A stretch of 64,000 bases of DNA. Origin: Bidens hawaiensis (taxonomy: Eukaryota; Streptophyta; Magnoliopsida; Asterales; Asteraceae). The notes beneath the pieces are model-generated. The model saw only the letters and a program-made list of their open reading frames with translations. It ran no database searches and had not been told where the DNA came from. Made by a program: the position numbers and the translations under genes. This document shows positions 44,350-53,700 of the stretch, piece after piece (the stretch's first letter is position 1; the number at the start of each line of letters is the position of its first letter). The stretch spans positions 1 to 64,000 of the forward strand of contig JAIQDT010005010.1 of NCBI GenBank assembly GCA_021521415.1. Direction: 5' to 3'.

Positions 44350-46598
44350 TAACAATCCATCAATCAATCCTATCCATCTCATGTTCATGTTCTCAGGGTC
44401 TAGAACAAGTGGTTCATGGTAGAGGCCGAAACCCTGATTCTTTAGATGAAACATACTTCGGGGTCTACGAGGACCTTCTCTATGCTCGCAAGATTAACCC
44501 TCTTCAAGGTACCATTACTAACAAAACAAAACAAAACTTACTTTCATTTTCTGAAATCTTCTTGTTCTATTTGTTTAGGAGCTCAATGGACTGGGATTGT
44601 CACAACTATTGCTATTGAAATGTTAAAATCAGGCATGGTTGAAGCCGTTGTTTGTGTTCAAAGGTACCCTCCAATCAATCGACCCTATTACTATTACTAT
44701 ACATATGCTTCCTTTTTAATTATTATTATTATTGTTTTACGCTTTGCAGTGATCCAGATGATCGACTCTCCCCTAGACCTGTTTTGGCCAGGACCCCCGA
44801 GGAAGTTTTAGCAGCCAAAGGTGTTAAGCCCACATTGTCTCCTAACCTTAATACACTTGCTTTAGTTGAGGTACATACTTACCTAATTAACATCAATCAT
44901 CATCCTAGGTTTTCCATTTTTACAACACTGACTGCTAAAACAGGCTGCAGGTGTAAAACGCCTACTCTTCTGTGGCGTCGGATGCCAAGTACAAGGTATG
45001 CCATCTATTACTATTATTAGTTTCATTTCTTCATTGTTATAATGCAGACTAGTTTCTTCATATATGCAGCACTAAGATCAGTTGAGCAGTATTTGAACTT
45101 GGACAAACTCTATGTCTTAGGGACTAATTGTGGTAACCTTCTATTTAGTACTCATTGTTACATGGATTGGTGATATAATATCAGTTGCTTTCCATTTGCG
45201 TTTAATTTAAAAGCGACTCCTAAATTTTGGGCTTCATAGTGGACAACGGAACACGAGACGGGTTAGATAAGTTTCTAAAAGCTGCTAGCAAAGACCCAGA
45301 AACAGTTGTTCACTATGAGTTTATGCAAGATTACAAGGTATTTGAAACTGGACAAATATTCTTGCTTTCTTTCTTGTATTATATTATGGACTTATGGTTA
45401 TGTTGTTTCATGTTTAATAGGTCCATTTGAAGCATCTGGATGGTCATATAGAAGAGGTAAATCTTGTCATGTGTTAGTGTCATTAACATTTTGCTGTCAT
45501 GACACCGTTAAATTGAAGTAAACACAGGTTCCATATTTCTCTCTGCCAGCAAATGATTTAGTTGACGTTATAGCGCCATCCTGCTACAGGTAATTGTTGT
45601 ACAAATTTCTTGAGCTCTTAAACAGAGTAAAGATCTGATGTATCTTTTATGTTTGTTGGCTGCAGCTGTTTTGACTACACAAACGAGTTGGCTGTAAGTT
45701 AATTTCTTTTTTTTTTCTTTTCTTTTCCCAAGTGGGCATGGATGTTGTAGTTGAGATTTGATTTTGTTCAGGATTTGGTGGTGGGATACATGGGGGTTCC
45801 CAAATATTCTGGAGTGAGCATGACACAACATCCACAATATGTGACAGTGAGGTGAGTTAAAGAACCTTTTTATAAATAATGTTGTACCCGTGTTGTCATG
45901 TTTAATTTTTTTTTTCTCTTTTTAATGACTAGAAATGAACGCGGGAGAGAAATGTTGAATTTGGTGAAAAGTCTATTAGAGATCACGCCTACAATATCTG
46001 GAGTATAGCTCTAATCTCTTTCTTGTTTTTATATCATATTTTGATAACCGGAGAGTTATTTACTTCAGGGAGAGAGGCGTCCTTTTGTTATGGAAACTGT
46101 CAAGGCAGATGATAATGCTAAGCTTGGTATCTCTCCTTTTTCTTTTCTTTTTTTTTTCTCTTATTGTTATAAATTTGTAAATATTTGTTTGTATATTTTC
46201 AGGAAAGGGCCCTGCTCAGCCTGCTCCAAAGTTGATCGGCAACATTATTGCGTTTATACTAAATCTAGTAAGAGTTGTTATTATACATTGACAGTAATAA
46301 TAAGAATTATACTAAGTTTGGTTTCGTTTCCTATCAGATTGGGCCAAAAGGTCTGGAATTTGCGCGCTATTCATTGGATTACCATACCATCAGAAACTAT
46401 CTATATGTGAATCGCACATGGGGAAAAGAAAGGTATTCTTTTATTTACTGTCTTAAAACTTAGTAAATGAAATTCGTAACATGTTACGTTTGATTTAATA
46501 ATAACAGAGCTGACAGACACATGCCATCATATGCGAAGAAACTTGTGTCATTGTATAATGACAACGGTGAGATTGATCGGATCCTTTCGAACAAATGA
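31401..46598 (+). CDS. HCAR: 7-hydroxymethyl chlorophyll a reductase, retrotransposon in intron 1
   Basis: A plastid enzyme of the chlorophyll cycle that reduces 7-hydroxymethyl chlorophyll a to chlorophyll a using ferredoxin; FrhB/F420 hydrogenase beta-subunit family with FAD and Fe-S clusters. Eighteen exons give 473 residues without a stop: 31401-31521, 44013-44112, 44198-44282, 44397-44508, 44579-44663, 44750-44870, 44944-44995, 45070-45132, 45240-45337, 45421-45456, 45528-45589, 45666-45693, 45772-45851, 45933-46002, 46069-46126, 46203-46267, 46338-46432, 46508-46598. Exon 1 is a Ser-rich transit peptide (MGALFQSSSVLLNLNVVSAS). Its donor may instead be at 31486, in the same phase. Fe-S cysteines are seen in KDHC-SKCGLCDSYYIAHAN and ACAFLGDGMSRI. 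Other blocks are GAQWTGIVTTIAIEMLKSG, LLFCGVGCQVQ, ALRSVEQYLNL and FARYSLDYHTIRNYLYVNR. The exon 2 donor is GC. Intron 1 is about 12.5 kb because of element 1; coding potential is otherwise intact. It matches At1g04620. Confidence 0.93.
31522..31526. repeat. Target-site duplication of element 1, left copy
   Basis: GTGTT directly before the left LTR, matching 43951-43955 after the right LTR. Five bases is the expected size for Ty3/gypsy integration. Confidence 0.85.
31527..32486 (-). repeat. Element 1 LTR (3' LTR in element sense)
   Basis: 960 bp, bounded by TGAAGA...TCTTCA inverted ends. Its inner end adjoins the polypurine tract. Nearly identical to 42991-43950. Confidence 0.95.
32487..32510 (-). 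other. Polypurine tract of element 1
   Basis: On the minus strand, a purine-rich GGGGGGACT stretch directly precedes the 3' LTR. The same sequence occurs before the 3' LTR of element 2. It is the expected primer for plus-strand DNA synthesis. Confidence 0.75.
32884..33262. repeat. 97-bp tandem repeat, four copies, in element 1
   Basis: The core 'gtgaagggttttgcctt' recurs at exactly 97-base intervals (near 32908, 33005, 33102, 33199). Each unit also carries 'ctgcgggtgctagg' and 'cttacggttact'. It lies between the antisense gene's promoter and the LTR. Element 2 has the same repeat with the same period at 62340-62640. Confidence 0.9.
33596..33604 (+). promoter_or_regulatory. TATA box of the element 1 antisense gene
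   Basis: GTATATAAAGGGGGAG lies about 125 bases upstream of the antisense ORF start. The same box is conserved at 62020-62027 in element 2 in the equivalent position, suggesting an internal promoter independent of the LTRs. Confidence 0.6.
33724..36758 (+). pseudogene. Antisense accessory gene of element 1 (gypsy-type transposon domain plus coiled coil)
   Basis: Five exons fit in phase: 33724-34441, 34505-35023, 35101-35520, 35598-36352, 36423-36758, 916 codons including the stop. Exon 1 resembles the plant 'putative gypsy type transposon' domain (PF04195): PEFPEPHQTVYDAPRGKIG, FPLTMFVYRVLERHGVHLTE, MAIAKIRHFEWVCRILG. Exons 2 and 3 are acidic, then Ala/Pro/Ser-rich and disordered. Exon 4 is a long Ala/Glu/Lys coiled coil (LRLAKETARNATERATKAEA). 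Exon 5 is a conserved tail. In-frame stops at 33775-33777 (TGA) and 34117-34119 (TAA) break this copy, the first only 17 codons in. It is transcribed opposite to gag-pol, so in the same sense as HCAR. Function is unknown; related antisense ORFs are known from Tat-lineage elements. Confidence 0.8.
36979..37395. repeat. About 145-bp tandem repeat, three copies, in element 1
   Basis: 'cctttgaacgtggtagat' recurs at 36979, 37123 and 37268, each followed by 'gaagttttgcttcct', 'gtgattgtgcgggta' and 'ctgacctgcgtgtagg'. It lies between the 3' ends of the antisense gene and pol. The equivalent region of element 2 is enlarged. Confidence 0.88.
37588..42930 (-). CDS. Gag-pol polyprotein of element 1
   Basis: 1,780 codons, uninterrupted. 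Order by approximate residue: gag core 195-355 (WCYMFQMTLVGAARAWFDRL); CX2HX5HX4C-type knuckle near 465 (CDFHGTKGHGTEEC); aspartic protease near 569 (ADNGASSTVMY); reverse transcriptase with YMDDLV near 923; first RNase H near 1070 (ATDRATGAVL); second archaeal-type RNase H from about 1213 (LYTDGATSNEGSGAGL, NEAEYEAFLAGL); integrase HHCC 1433-1474 (HEGICGVHVG, KCRSCQLYA), DDE residues near 1502 (WAIDVTGPF), 1563 (SDNGTNF) and 1600 (GEVERANKS). The dual RNase H marks the Tat lineage. Start ATG 42930 is 61 bases inside the LTR. All catalytic motifs are present, so the protein could be active. It is antisense to HCAR. Confidence 0.93.
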   Translation of the reverse strand: MVNVTPVQRPVTDQETPVTTPATGGNTGGYTILTNTTPTTQAGASAVNIPLGFTDTQLEKRTRVPRQTLYQVKAWAEARQKEFQAELDERLRSVQQADEFGSTRQHLIMNSEGEYSDDEREESDTDANPRHKAKGKRKETDSQPKRNFGEAFKPTNAERNPRDFSKTFRPTATNAGKSKFARDIAEAIAPRSAKQMSNIGTYDGLSDPDDHLNRFIAGATVSNWTEPTWCYMFQMTLVGAARAWFDRLPVHHIYDWADFQNKFSQQRKYTEEQWTILNCVREEDESLLDFITRFNSKKLSLGNISEDLVRAAFIQGAEYPELIRTLTGKDGMPSTWDAIMTAAKRFAETEKQLGRDLHQSTHLYTQRTRKNNVRTARQNKKRRLGIWQSRVNFDTSSSSRPLVGGRDNTHPSNRKHRWTPLTKSVTEIFATEKLPWPKAPLIRQKPNADQSKSCDFHGTKGHGTEECTSLKDIVETFVKDGRLAHLVASIKKGGRNDNRYRGNGRKPVDISINMVHGKVRGRKRRVTEPCAWKEAEVRFPRVPGGPSKEGPIVIKSQLGHYITSRTLADNGASSTVMYRQFFDKLDDEDKERLETVYASMEGFDGSTETPLGILSFPVTLTDGNHSRTEDVDFVVMKKPHHTYDILFGRDGMARFNAVVSSVHGMMGWPTAEGVAMITGIPQVCIASVSSKPKPKMAKPTITEPEKWPFNGKYPDQAVTIGPTIVDPTRTLLKRLLQKNADIFAWAPADMTGVPRSKAEHKLKCDPAVTPVVQKRRVMGPEQTNACRTQVKELLDAGIVRVSRYQTWVANPVMVPKNDKQWRMCIDFKDLNKACPKDCYPLPEIDLKVDSLAPFRLKCFLDAYKGYHQIHMAVDDQDKTAFRTPDGTFCYKMMPFGLKNAGSTYQRLMDKEFHAQIGRNLEVYMDDLVIKSPEPEAMLKDIEETFNTLRKINMKLNPSKCSFGMEEGKFLGVIVTKDGFRANPEKVEAIVKMESPTTIKQAQTLNGRLVALNRFLANHADKSFPFVSTLRNCLKKTHFRWTPEAEAAFQEIRSRLIELPTLTAPQTGEELILYLSATDRATGAVLLVERKGIQMPIYYVSRVLTDVETRYSTLKKLVLAIIHASRRLRRYFQGHPITILTNFKLSNVLGKPELSGRLAKWAIELGEYAIKYKPRPAIKGQVLADFIAEVPASREKECQGEAQPSPAQDINDVWRLYTDGATSNEGSGAGLKLTNPAGQEYTYAIRLDFPSTNNEAEYEAFLAGLRIARKMGVKNLEAHVDSMLVANQINGTYTAVNDTMALYLAQAKTLMRDFNDCKVIHVKRSENKSADALSKLASLAFTHLGKDIRIELLEAPSVPHKEICVIQTGTETWMTPIINYLAAGTLPESKTQARKLRCKALNYQLVNDILYRRNFLGPLLRCVDNQDADYLLREVHEGICGVHVGPRAVVAKLNNAGYFWPGMHTDAQAYIRKCRSCQLYAPNTHRPKNELVPVTSSWPFQKWAIDVTGPFPTAAGNVQFLVVAIDYFTKWIEAKPLAQTTAKHIKKFIWEFIICRFGLPQNLVSDNGTNFADKKLQQWLKELQITHTFTSVAHPQGNGEVERANKSIVEGIKKRLLEHRSGWVDELPHVLWANRTLKKASTGETPFSLTYGTEAMVPVEIGLPSPRVLIQPEDNDAERRLDLMLTEERRDLAAVREENYKRQMQKYYNTRVKLCNFNIGDYILRNNEASNQERPGKLAPVWEGPYIIKEVLGKGAYRLERLDGTPIPRTWNGAQLRKCYM
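42976..42990 (-). other. Primer-binding site of element 1
   Basis: On the minus strand TTGGCGCCATCCGTG directly follows the 5' LTR end. TGGCGCC pairs with a tRNA ending in GGCGCCA; which tRNA I cannot tell. Element 2 has the same site at 55669-55683. Confidence 0.7.
42991..43950 (-). repeat. Element 1 LTR (5' LTR in element sense)
   Basis: 960 bp. It contains the element's TATA box (CTATAAATACTCC on the minus strand, near 43262-43275). Its outermost base is G where the other LTR has A, so TCTTCA has become TCTTCG at the junction with the GTGTT duplication. Confidence 0.95.
43951..43955. repeat. Target-site duplication of element 1, right copy
   Basis: GTGTT, matching 31522-31526. If the terminal LTR base was lost rather than changed, the duplication reads GGTGTT on both sides. 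Confidence 0.85.
44311..44350. repeat. (ATT)n microsatellite in an HCAR intron
   Basis: About 13 units within the intron between HCAR exons 3 and 4. Confidence 0.9.
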
Positions 46599-48513
46599 TT
46601 GAGTCTCCATGTAATCCTAGCCTCTTAGTTAAAACAAACAAATATAGTTGGCCTCTTCTTTCTCTTAATAGTTAGTTATTATAAAAGAAATCCATTGTAT
46701 GTATGTTGTCCAAAAGTAGCAATTAATTAAGTGTGCTAAACTTTCCTTTCTTTTGTACAAAATACATCTCCCGTTACATACCCTACACATATCTAACCCT
46801 AACATTACACTAAAGGCAACAAGTAGTAACCTAGCTGAACCTATAAATATATTAAAAAAACAAAAAAACAAAAGTGTTGGGCCTACTCCACTAAAAAATG
46901 GAAAGCTGGATTTTCAAGCAGTGGACCTTTTGGTTTTACATCTGCAAAATCCTTCTCATTGAAACACTGAGTAATCTCATCTGTCGAGAAAGGAACACTG
47001 CAAACATAATAATAATAATATTAATATTAATAATAATCACCTTGTGCTTGTTTTCTATTCTTACAAAAATAACTATGTATGTTTATCATATACATACCTA
47101 CAGTTACCAACCAGCAAATAAGAGCTTTTCTCATTATCAGCAAAGACTTTGAGCTTGGAAATAACCTGTTTGTTTCAAACTGAGATTATTGGTGGAACTT
47201 TGAATCAAACTAAAAGCAACTAACTATGCTTATTAGTTTCTTACTTCTGGGGTTACACTTCCTGTACCGTGATCATCCGTGTAGAGCGTGCAGAGTCTGT
47301 AATGCTGATGAACACCTAGAACCTAATCAAAACAGAAATACGTTAATGTTAAGTTTACTTTATTATTTTACCGGATTCTCCAAATTGCATGCAGAGAGAC
47401 TTACAGGACATAGCTTGGTTGTGAGTTCATCATAGCCAATTTTAGGTTTCTGCTGTATAACCTGCACAAAACGCAAAGACGTTAGGTCAAACTCACAGCG
47501 TTAAATAAACACTTGGCTTTAGAAGCATACCAGAAATCCAACTGCTTGCCTCGTGTGTTGAAGTTCATCTAGCGATTAGCCTACATACTGATTTAATTAA
47601 ATGGTTAGACCTACCAACACCAATTAATTAATATTATTTGAGGTTATTGATTACCTACCTCACTTGAGGTCCGACCGCACCAATGCTCTAGCTCAACTAA
47701 CCCTGCTTGCACATATTCCCCGTTTCTGTACGTGCAACATTCTTGGTACAAAAGAAAGCTGTGTGTATAAACGAGAGAAAATATGAATGAATGGGACATG
47801 CAACATAAAAGAAGGCTGCCTGCATGCATACCTGTTAAAAATCTGTGCATTGATGTTCGAGAAGGCTTCAATGATTATCTTTTGAATTAGAAGTGATGGT
47901 ACCTGAAGTAAGTAAGTAATTAATTAGGTCGGTCAGCGTATGAATGGACAGACCGACATGTTACTTTTGCATAATAACATAATGCATACATAGTTTTCCT
48001 TCAATGTAGCGAGCGTGCCATTTAGGCATTCAATGACAATTCCCCAGTGCGTAGGTGGAGGCGGGTGATCTCGTGATGTTCTAGCTGCCTGAACCGTTGG
48101 GATAATATAAATTAGTGCCTTGTTTTGCCTGTTATTAGGACTAGACTTCATAAGAAAGCTATTATCTCGTTTAGATTAATTTAAGACGCTATTTGGTTGC
48201 ACACACTATTATTTATTATTTGATAAAAGGATGTTTAAAGCAAGCAACCCATATCTCGTTTAGATTAAGATGCTCTTTGTGATTGATCTAAAATAACAAG
48301 GAATGTACAGGCTTTTGAAGTCGCATAAACACACCTGAATACAATAAGAGAGAAGTGATGATACGTCCTTCTTAAGATTGTGACGGAGAATTGCAAAGAT
48401 TTTTTCAACGTAAGCCGTTAATTGTTGCTCAAAAAGCAAAGCTGGGTACTTGCCCTCCACATGTTGTACTAAGTCCTTAGATGATTTACTAAATCCCTGC
48501 AATTCAAATCATG

Positions 48514-48519
<6 letters not shown>

Positions 48520-48559
<40 letters not shown>
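48520..48559. repeat. (AT)n microsatellite in a myosin intron
   Basis: About 20 units. Confidence 0.9.
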
Positions 48560-48565
<6 letters not shown>

Positions 48566-50058
48566 GCATGAAATGAAATAAAGTAACCATATTTACCTGT
48601 GTCATCCTTCCAAATAATGACGGTTTTGGTGATTTATGACCTGCTGCGGTTAAACTCTTCTGAATCAAAAATAGCAATGTGGATGTGGTAGAGAGCCAAT
48701 AAGCCATATGCTTATTATCATTCTCTTTCTGGAAAACATTGTCTGAATGTTACGTGTCCGTATACACACAAATATATGTATATAACACTTGTTTGGATAT
48801 AATTAACATACCTCTATTGAAGAACTGATCACCTGAATAAGACGATCAAATACACTCGTTTTTTCAGCTTCAAAATATTTCCATTGTAAAAGGCTTTTGT
48901 ATATAATATATGTAGCAACCGGTTTTCCTTTACTGAACCCAAGATCATGTTTAATAGCTACCAGAAGGGCGTCAGCATTCTCCTGTAGCATCACATCACA
49001 TATAAATTGAAAAAAAAATCATATCATCATCATCATAATTATTAGTATAAGTTGATGTTTACATTCTGCTTATCGGTGCCAGAAAGCTTCATGCTGCCAT
49101 CTAATGTCTTTACATCTGGACTTCCAAGCTGCCCATTTTGTTGATCCTGAAATTGAATATTACATATTTTCTTTCAAATTAAGTCACAAGTATATATATA
49201 TGTAATGTGGCATGTTAACTAACCTAAGTTGGCGTGTGACTAGGATGCATCATCACTTGCTGGCGCAGAAACTGTTCCTCAGATTCAATATCAGCAAGTT
49301 TTTCTTGAAGGCTACATAACCAAGGAACAAAATTACTAGTTTACCCTTGAATATCATGGTAAGTAAAAAAATATAATAAAATAAAAAAGTCAATCTAACA
49401 TTGGTGTAACCTTTGCATTGAGGTCTTCAACTCAATTACCATTGACTCTGCATCCCTAGCCTGCTGTGACCGCTCTTCACACAGTTTTTGTGCCTCGTCG
49501 AATTTCCACTGAAGCGAGTTAACTGCATACTGCAAGTGTTCCAAAAAGGAATGATTTGATCACTCATGAAATAACATTGATGTTTATTTCAACTACCTTG
49601 AGTTTGACATTTTCAGCTGTAAGTTTATCGATTGTCTCGTTTCCGGTAACAGGTATCTCTTCAGGTTTAGGAAGTTGACCAGTTGGTATGTCCTTTGCCC
49701 CTTCTTCCTCTACTGAATATTCTGTAATTTCTTTCAAAAATGTCCGTAATTTTGCAATTTCCTTGTCTTTAGCTTCCAATTGGCTGGTCAAGTCTTTTAT
49801 TTGTTCTTCCAGTTTGCCTGTTGACTTTGCAGCCTGCATTATAAAATTGGATATGGTCGGCATTATAATATATTAAGCCGAGTAAAAGATTATTATGTTC
49901 AAGATATAGTCACCAATCTAAGATTTGTTAGTTTCCCGTGTGCTAAATCCCTTCTGCAAACAGTCTGAGTGAGTATTGCTGCTTCCCTTGCCTTTAAAAA
50001 ATAATTCCGTGTCAAATCATGTCGGCATTGAGTCTACAAGAAGAAATATCAGTTTTAA

Positions 50059-50059
50059 A

Positions 50060-50131
<72 letters not shown>
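50059..50131. repeat. (AAT)n microsatellite in a myosin intron
   Basis: About 24 uninterrupted units. The long poly-Leu and poly-Ile reading frames across it are artefacts of the repeat. Confidence 0.92.
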
Positions 50132-50649
50132 TGGCACTTGTAAAAGAGAGCCACACATACTTGCAAAGCAACTGCAGCATCATTTTGCATTTGTTGAAGA
50201 TGCAAATTAGATGCAGCCATCCCACGAATATTGGCCTGGAGTCTAATTACCGAACAATATAAGGCCCTGTAACCTTTCATCACTATATACATGCGTGCAC
50301 ATTTTTGGATAAACAGACATGCCACTTCTCTCCTTCGGCGCTCATACCAACTACGCGCCACTTGTCCTGCATCCATAGGTTTTAATTTCCTGTAACTATT
50401 ATAAAGGATACAATATATATACATATATACCTCTGATAATAGTTTGTATTGGTATTGCTGAAGTGCGTAACAAGACGTATTTCTTCTTAGCAGCATATGA
50501 GAGATATTTTGCTTGAATTTTGGTTGCTGATTTCCCTAAAATCTCAGCTCTGCAAGCATCTAGTTCTGCCATTTGACCGGCTCGCAAAAAATTTTTGTTT
50601 TACCAATCTGTAACAGTTAATTTTATTAGTTAACTTGTCCTAATCAGGG

Positions 50650-50651
<2 letters not shown>

Positions 50652-50717
<66 letters not shown>
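50652..50717. repeat. (ATT)n microsatellite in a myosin intron
   Basis: About 22 units, 0.5 kb from the complementary (AAT)n array in a neighbouring intron. The two arrays are inverted with respect to each other and could pair in the transcript. Confidence 0.92.
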
Positions 50718-53700
50718 GTATATTTTGGTGGTGTTGAAAAAGTACCTGATAACCTTTAAGGTTTGCTTTCTCTAATAGAATCACTGAACACTTGATTTCA
50801 TCATCACTACAGTTGAAAATGAGAATGAAACTGAAAATCAACATATATTATATTATCAACTACTTTACAGTTAACACAATTACCATTTCTTGACAGCGTC
50901 AGGAGCAAGGATTTTGAACCGCTCTATAAAATCACGGAACGGTTTACGGGTAGGAAAACCAGCACAACTGATTCTGATTGCCTCCATAACTCCCTGAAAA
51001 TAATATGAATTAATATTATTTGAAAACTATCTTCATAATGAAATTATTCAACGTACCCCACACCGAAGTTGTTGCAATATATTTTGATTCTCAAATATAT
51101 CAGGTTTCAGAAGATTGTTAGGTTTGACACAACGGACATAATGCGGTTCTGTATGACTGAGTGTCTCAAGCAAAGATTGCAGTTGTTGCTGCGAAGACGA
51201 CATGCATGAGTCACAGCTGGCATTGGGTGGATTAGAACAACAAATTATAAAAAAAGAAAACAATTAAACCTTGAATTTAGAACCTATTGATGAAAACTTT
51301 GATGATTTAGTTTCTTCAGCCACGGGTGGGAATAGGTTCGATACAAATGAGCATTTTGAAGCGTTTAAGAGTGCTTGATGCTCTGCAACAACATAGTCCT
51401 TGTTCTTGTCCAAAAAAAACTCGCTTTGATAAGTCACCTGAAATCATTTAGTGTACGTAGGTTTATCAACTTGCAATGAACATATGTAGAATTTAAGAAA
51501 TTAGAACTGCATGCATCACCGGCATAGTGACAAATAGTGAAATCTGTTTTCGCCAGCTTCGGTTTATTAAACCGTTTATGATTAGTGAATGTTTGGTAGA
51601 GCTTTTCTGCAAATGTTTCATGTGTAGATCTTGGAAACATGCTGCATAATATTCAAATTTCATCATTATTTTCTTCAGAGTAGAGGCAAAGACATATATG
51701 TGCACAGAATTATAACTAATATTAAATACTTTCTGCAAAAAAAAAAAAAAAAAAATCCCAAACATTGATACATTGATTATATAAGAAAAAGAGACGAAAG
51801 TAGTTATTTTTCACATACCAAGCCTCATCCAAAAGAGCAAGGATCCCCCCAGGTTTCTGAAGTAAAAAAAACCGTGTAAAAATTTGAAGCACGATAAACG
51901 AAAGCAAAATACAGAAAATAAATATTAGAGACCTTTTCAATGAGATCTAAAATATCTTGATTATCTTCAAACTCTATGTAACTCCAGTCTATTTCCTCCT
52001 TAGTATACTCTTCTTGCTCCATCTTAAAAACATGCTGGCAAAGATATTATAATATAAGCATTTATTGTTTGATCAAATAATTACATCTGTACTGATGGAT
52101 AAAATTTCACAGACCTGATTAAAATGTTGCTGCAGTTTCTCCTTAGTAAGATTAATGCAAAACTGCTCGAAACTGCAACGGGCCGATTTGAATAATTTAT
52201 GTTAAACAAGAATAATAGGCAACAACAATGAAATAACCCTAGTCTAAATGATGAAACCAAAGGCGTACCAGTTAAGCACCTGTTTGTCTTAAAACTTTCA
52301 AATCCATAAATATCCAGAACCCCAATGAAGAATTTTGAGTCGGCATCTTGACCGATGGTTTTATTAATTTTGCTCACAAGCCTGGATCAGTCGTTGAACA
52401 GTGATTCAGAAACACATGAATTTAATAACACAGAATATATATTAATATTAATAACCTACCAGTCAAATATTTGTAAATAAACTATTTTAGCAAATGCATC
52501 TCTACAGATAGCTGCAGCAGCTGGATCAAGGCACTTTTTGATGCTTTCGCCACGAGTTACAATCACACGTGTGCAAAAAGAATCTTCAAGAGCGGTCTTA
52601 TCGCACCTAAAGTAACATAAGTAGTTGCATCAACCAGCTGCTGATTCATAAAACATGCTATTTATTATGAATAAATAAATAATTAATTACATGAAAAGCT
52701 CAGCTGCAGTCTCTAGATGAAATCGAGATTGATCGTCTTTGGGTTGAGAGGAATCTGGTTCACTCCCTTTAGTGAATTCAATGTTACCTAAGTGAAGAAT
52801 CGCAGCAACAACACGAAATATAGCGTCCTGTTCATCAGAGCTGATTCCAACAACTTCCATAGCTTTCTTTGTAGCAAGATACTCCTGAGACTCGTCTACG
52901 CCGCTCAGTTCAAAAAAGTTTGATTGATTAAGGTAATGAAACTTTCTTGGATTTCTAACTTTGTACTTTTCAGACTCCTCAGGTGGTGCAGCACATAGCA
53001 TGTAAAAACAATGATAATTTCTCTCAGGGTCAGAAACTTGACAGACGCGTGATCTTTCAAGCAAATAAGTTCTTATAGCAGCACCAGAGATTCTTCCTTT
53101 TTCATTAAATTGGATCTCGACAAACTTACCAAAACGACTGTCACAAAGCCACATTTTTTATATATATTTCTTTAAAAAAGAGTTAATCAACTTAAAAGAA
53201 GAATCATTAATTATATATTCTCTGGTACCTTGAATTATTGTTTCTGACAGTCTTTGCATTGCCAAATGCTTCAAGAACCGGATTAGACTGCCAAATAGAA
53301 ATGAATTTGTAAAATAAAAACAAATCACTAGTCAATAGTAAGTAACCAAGTTTCATCAATATATAGTATATATACTTCTAGAACTTGCTGTTCGACACTT
53401 CGTTTGCCCTCAGATGAAGGGCCACCGCCCATATACGCAAGATACTGCATAAGATTCTTTGTGCTTTCCGTTTTACCAGCACCACTTTCTCCACTAACAA
53501 GAATGGATTGACTTATTTCTTCATTGACCATCTGCTTGTAAGCAGCGTGTGCGATAGCATAAGGATGTGGACTGAATTCCCCAAGGGCTGCGCCTTTGTA
53601 TTTTGCCATGACTTCAGTAGAATAGTAATGAGGCAATCTTTTGAAAGGGTTGACAGCGATTAAAATATTACCGGTGTATGTCTGCAATGCAAGTAATGAT

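Noticed and set aside
50017..50210. Poly-Leu and poly-Ile reading frames
   Set aside because: Products of an intronic (AAT)n array, not proteins.
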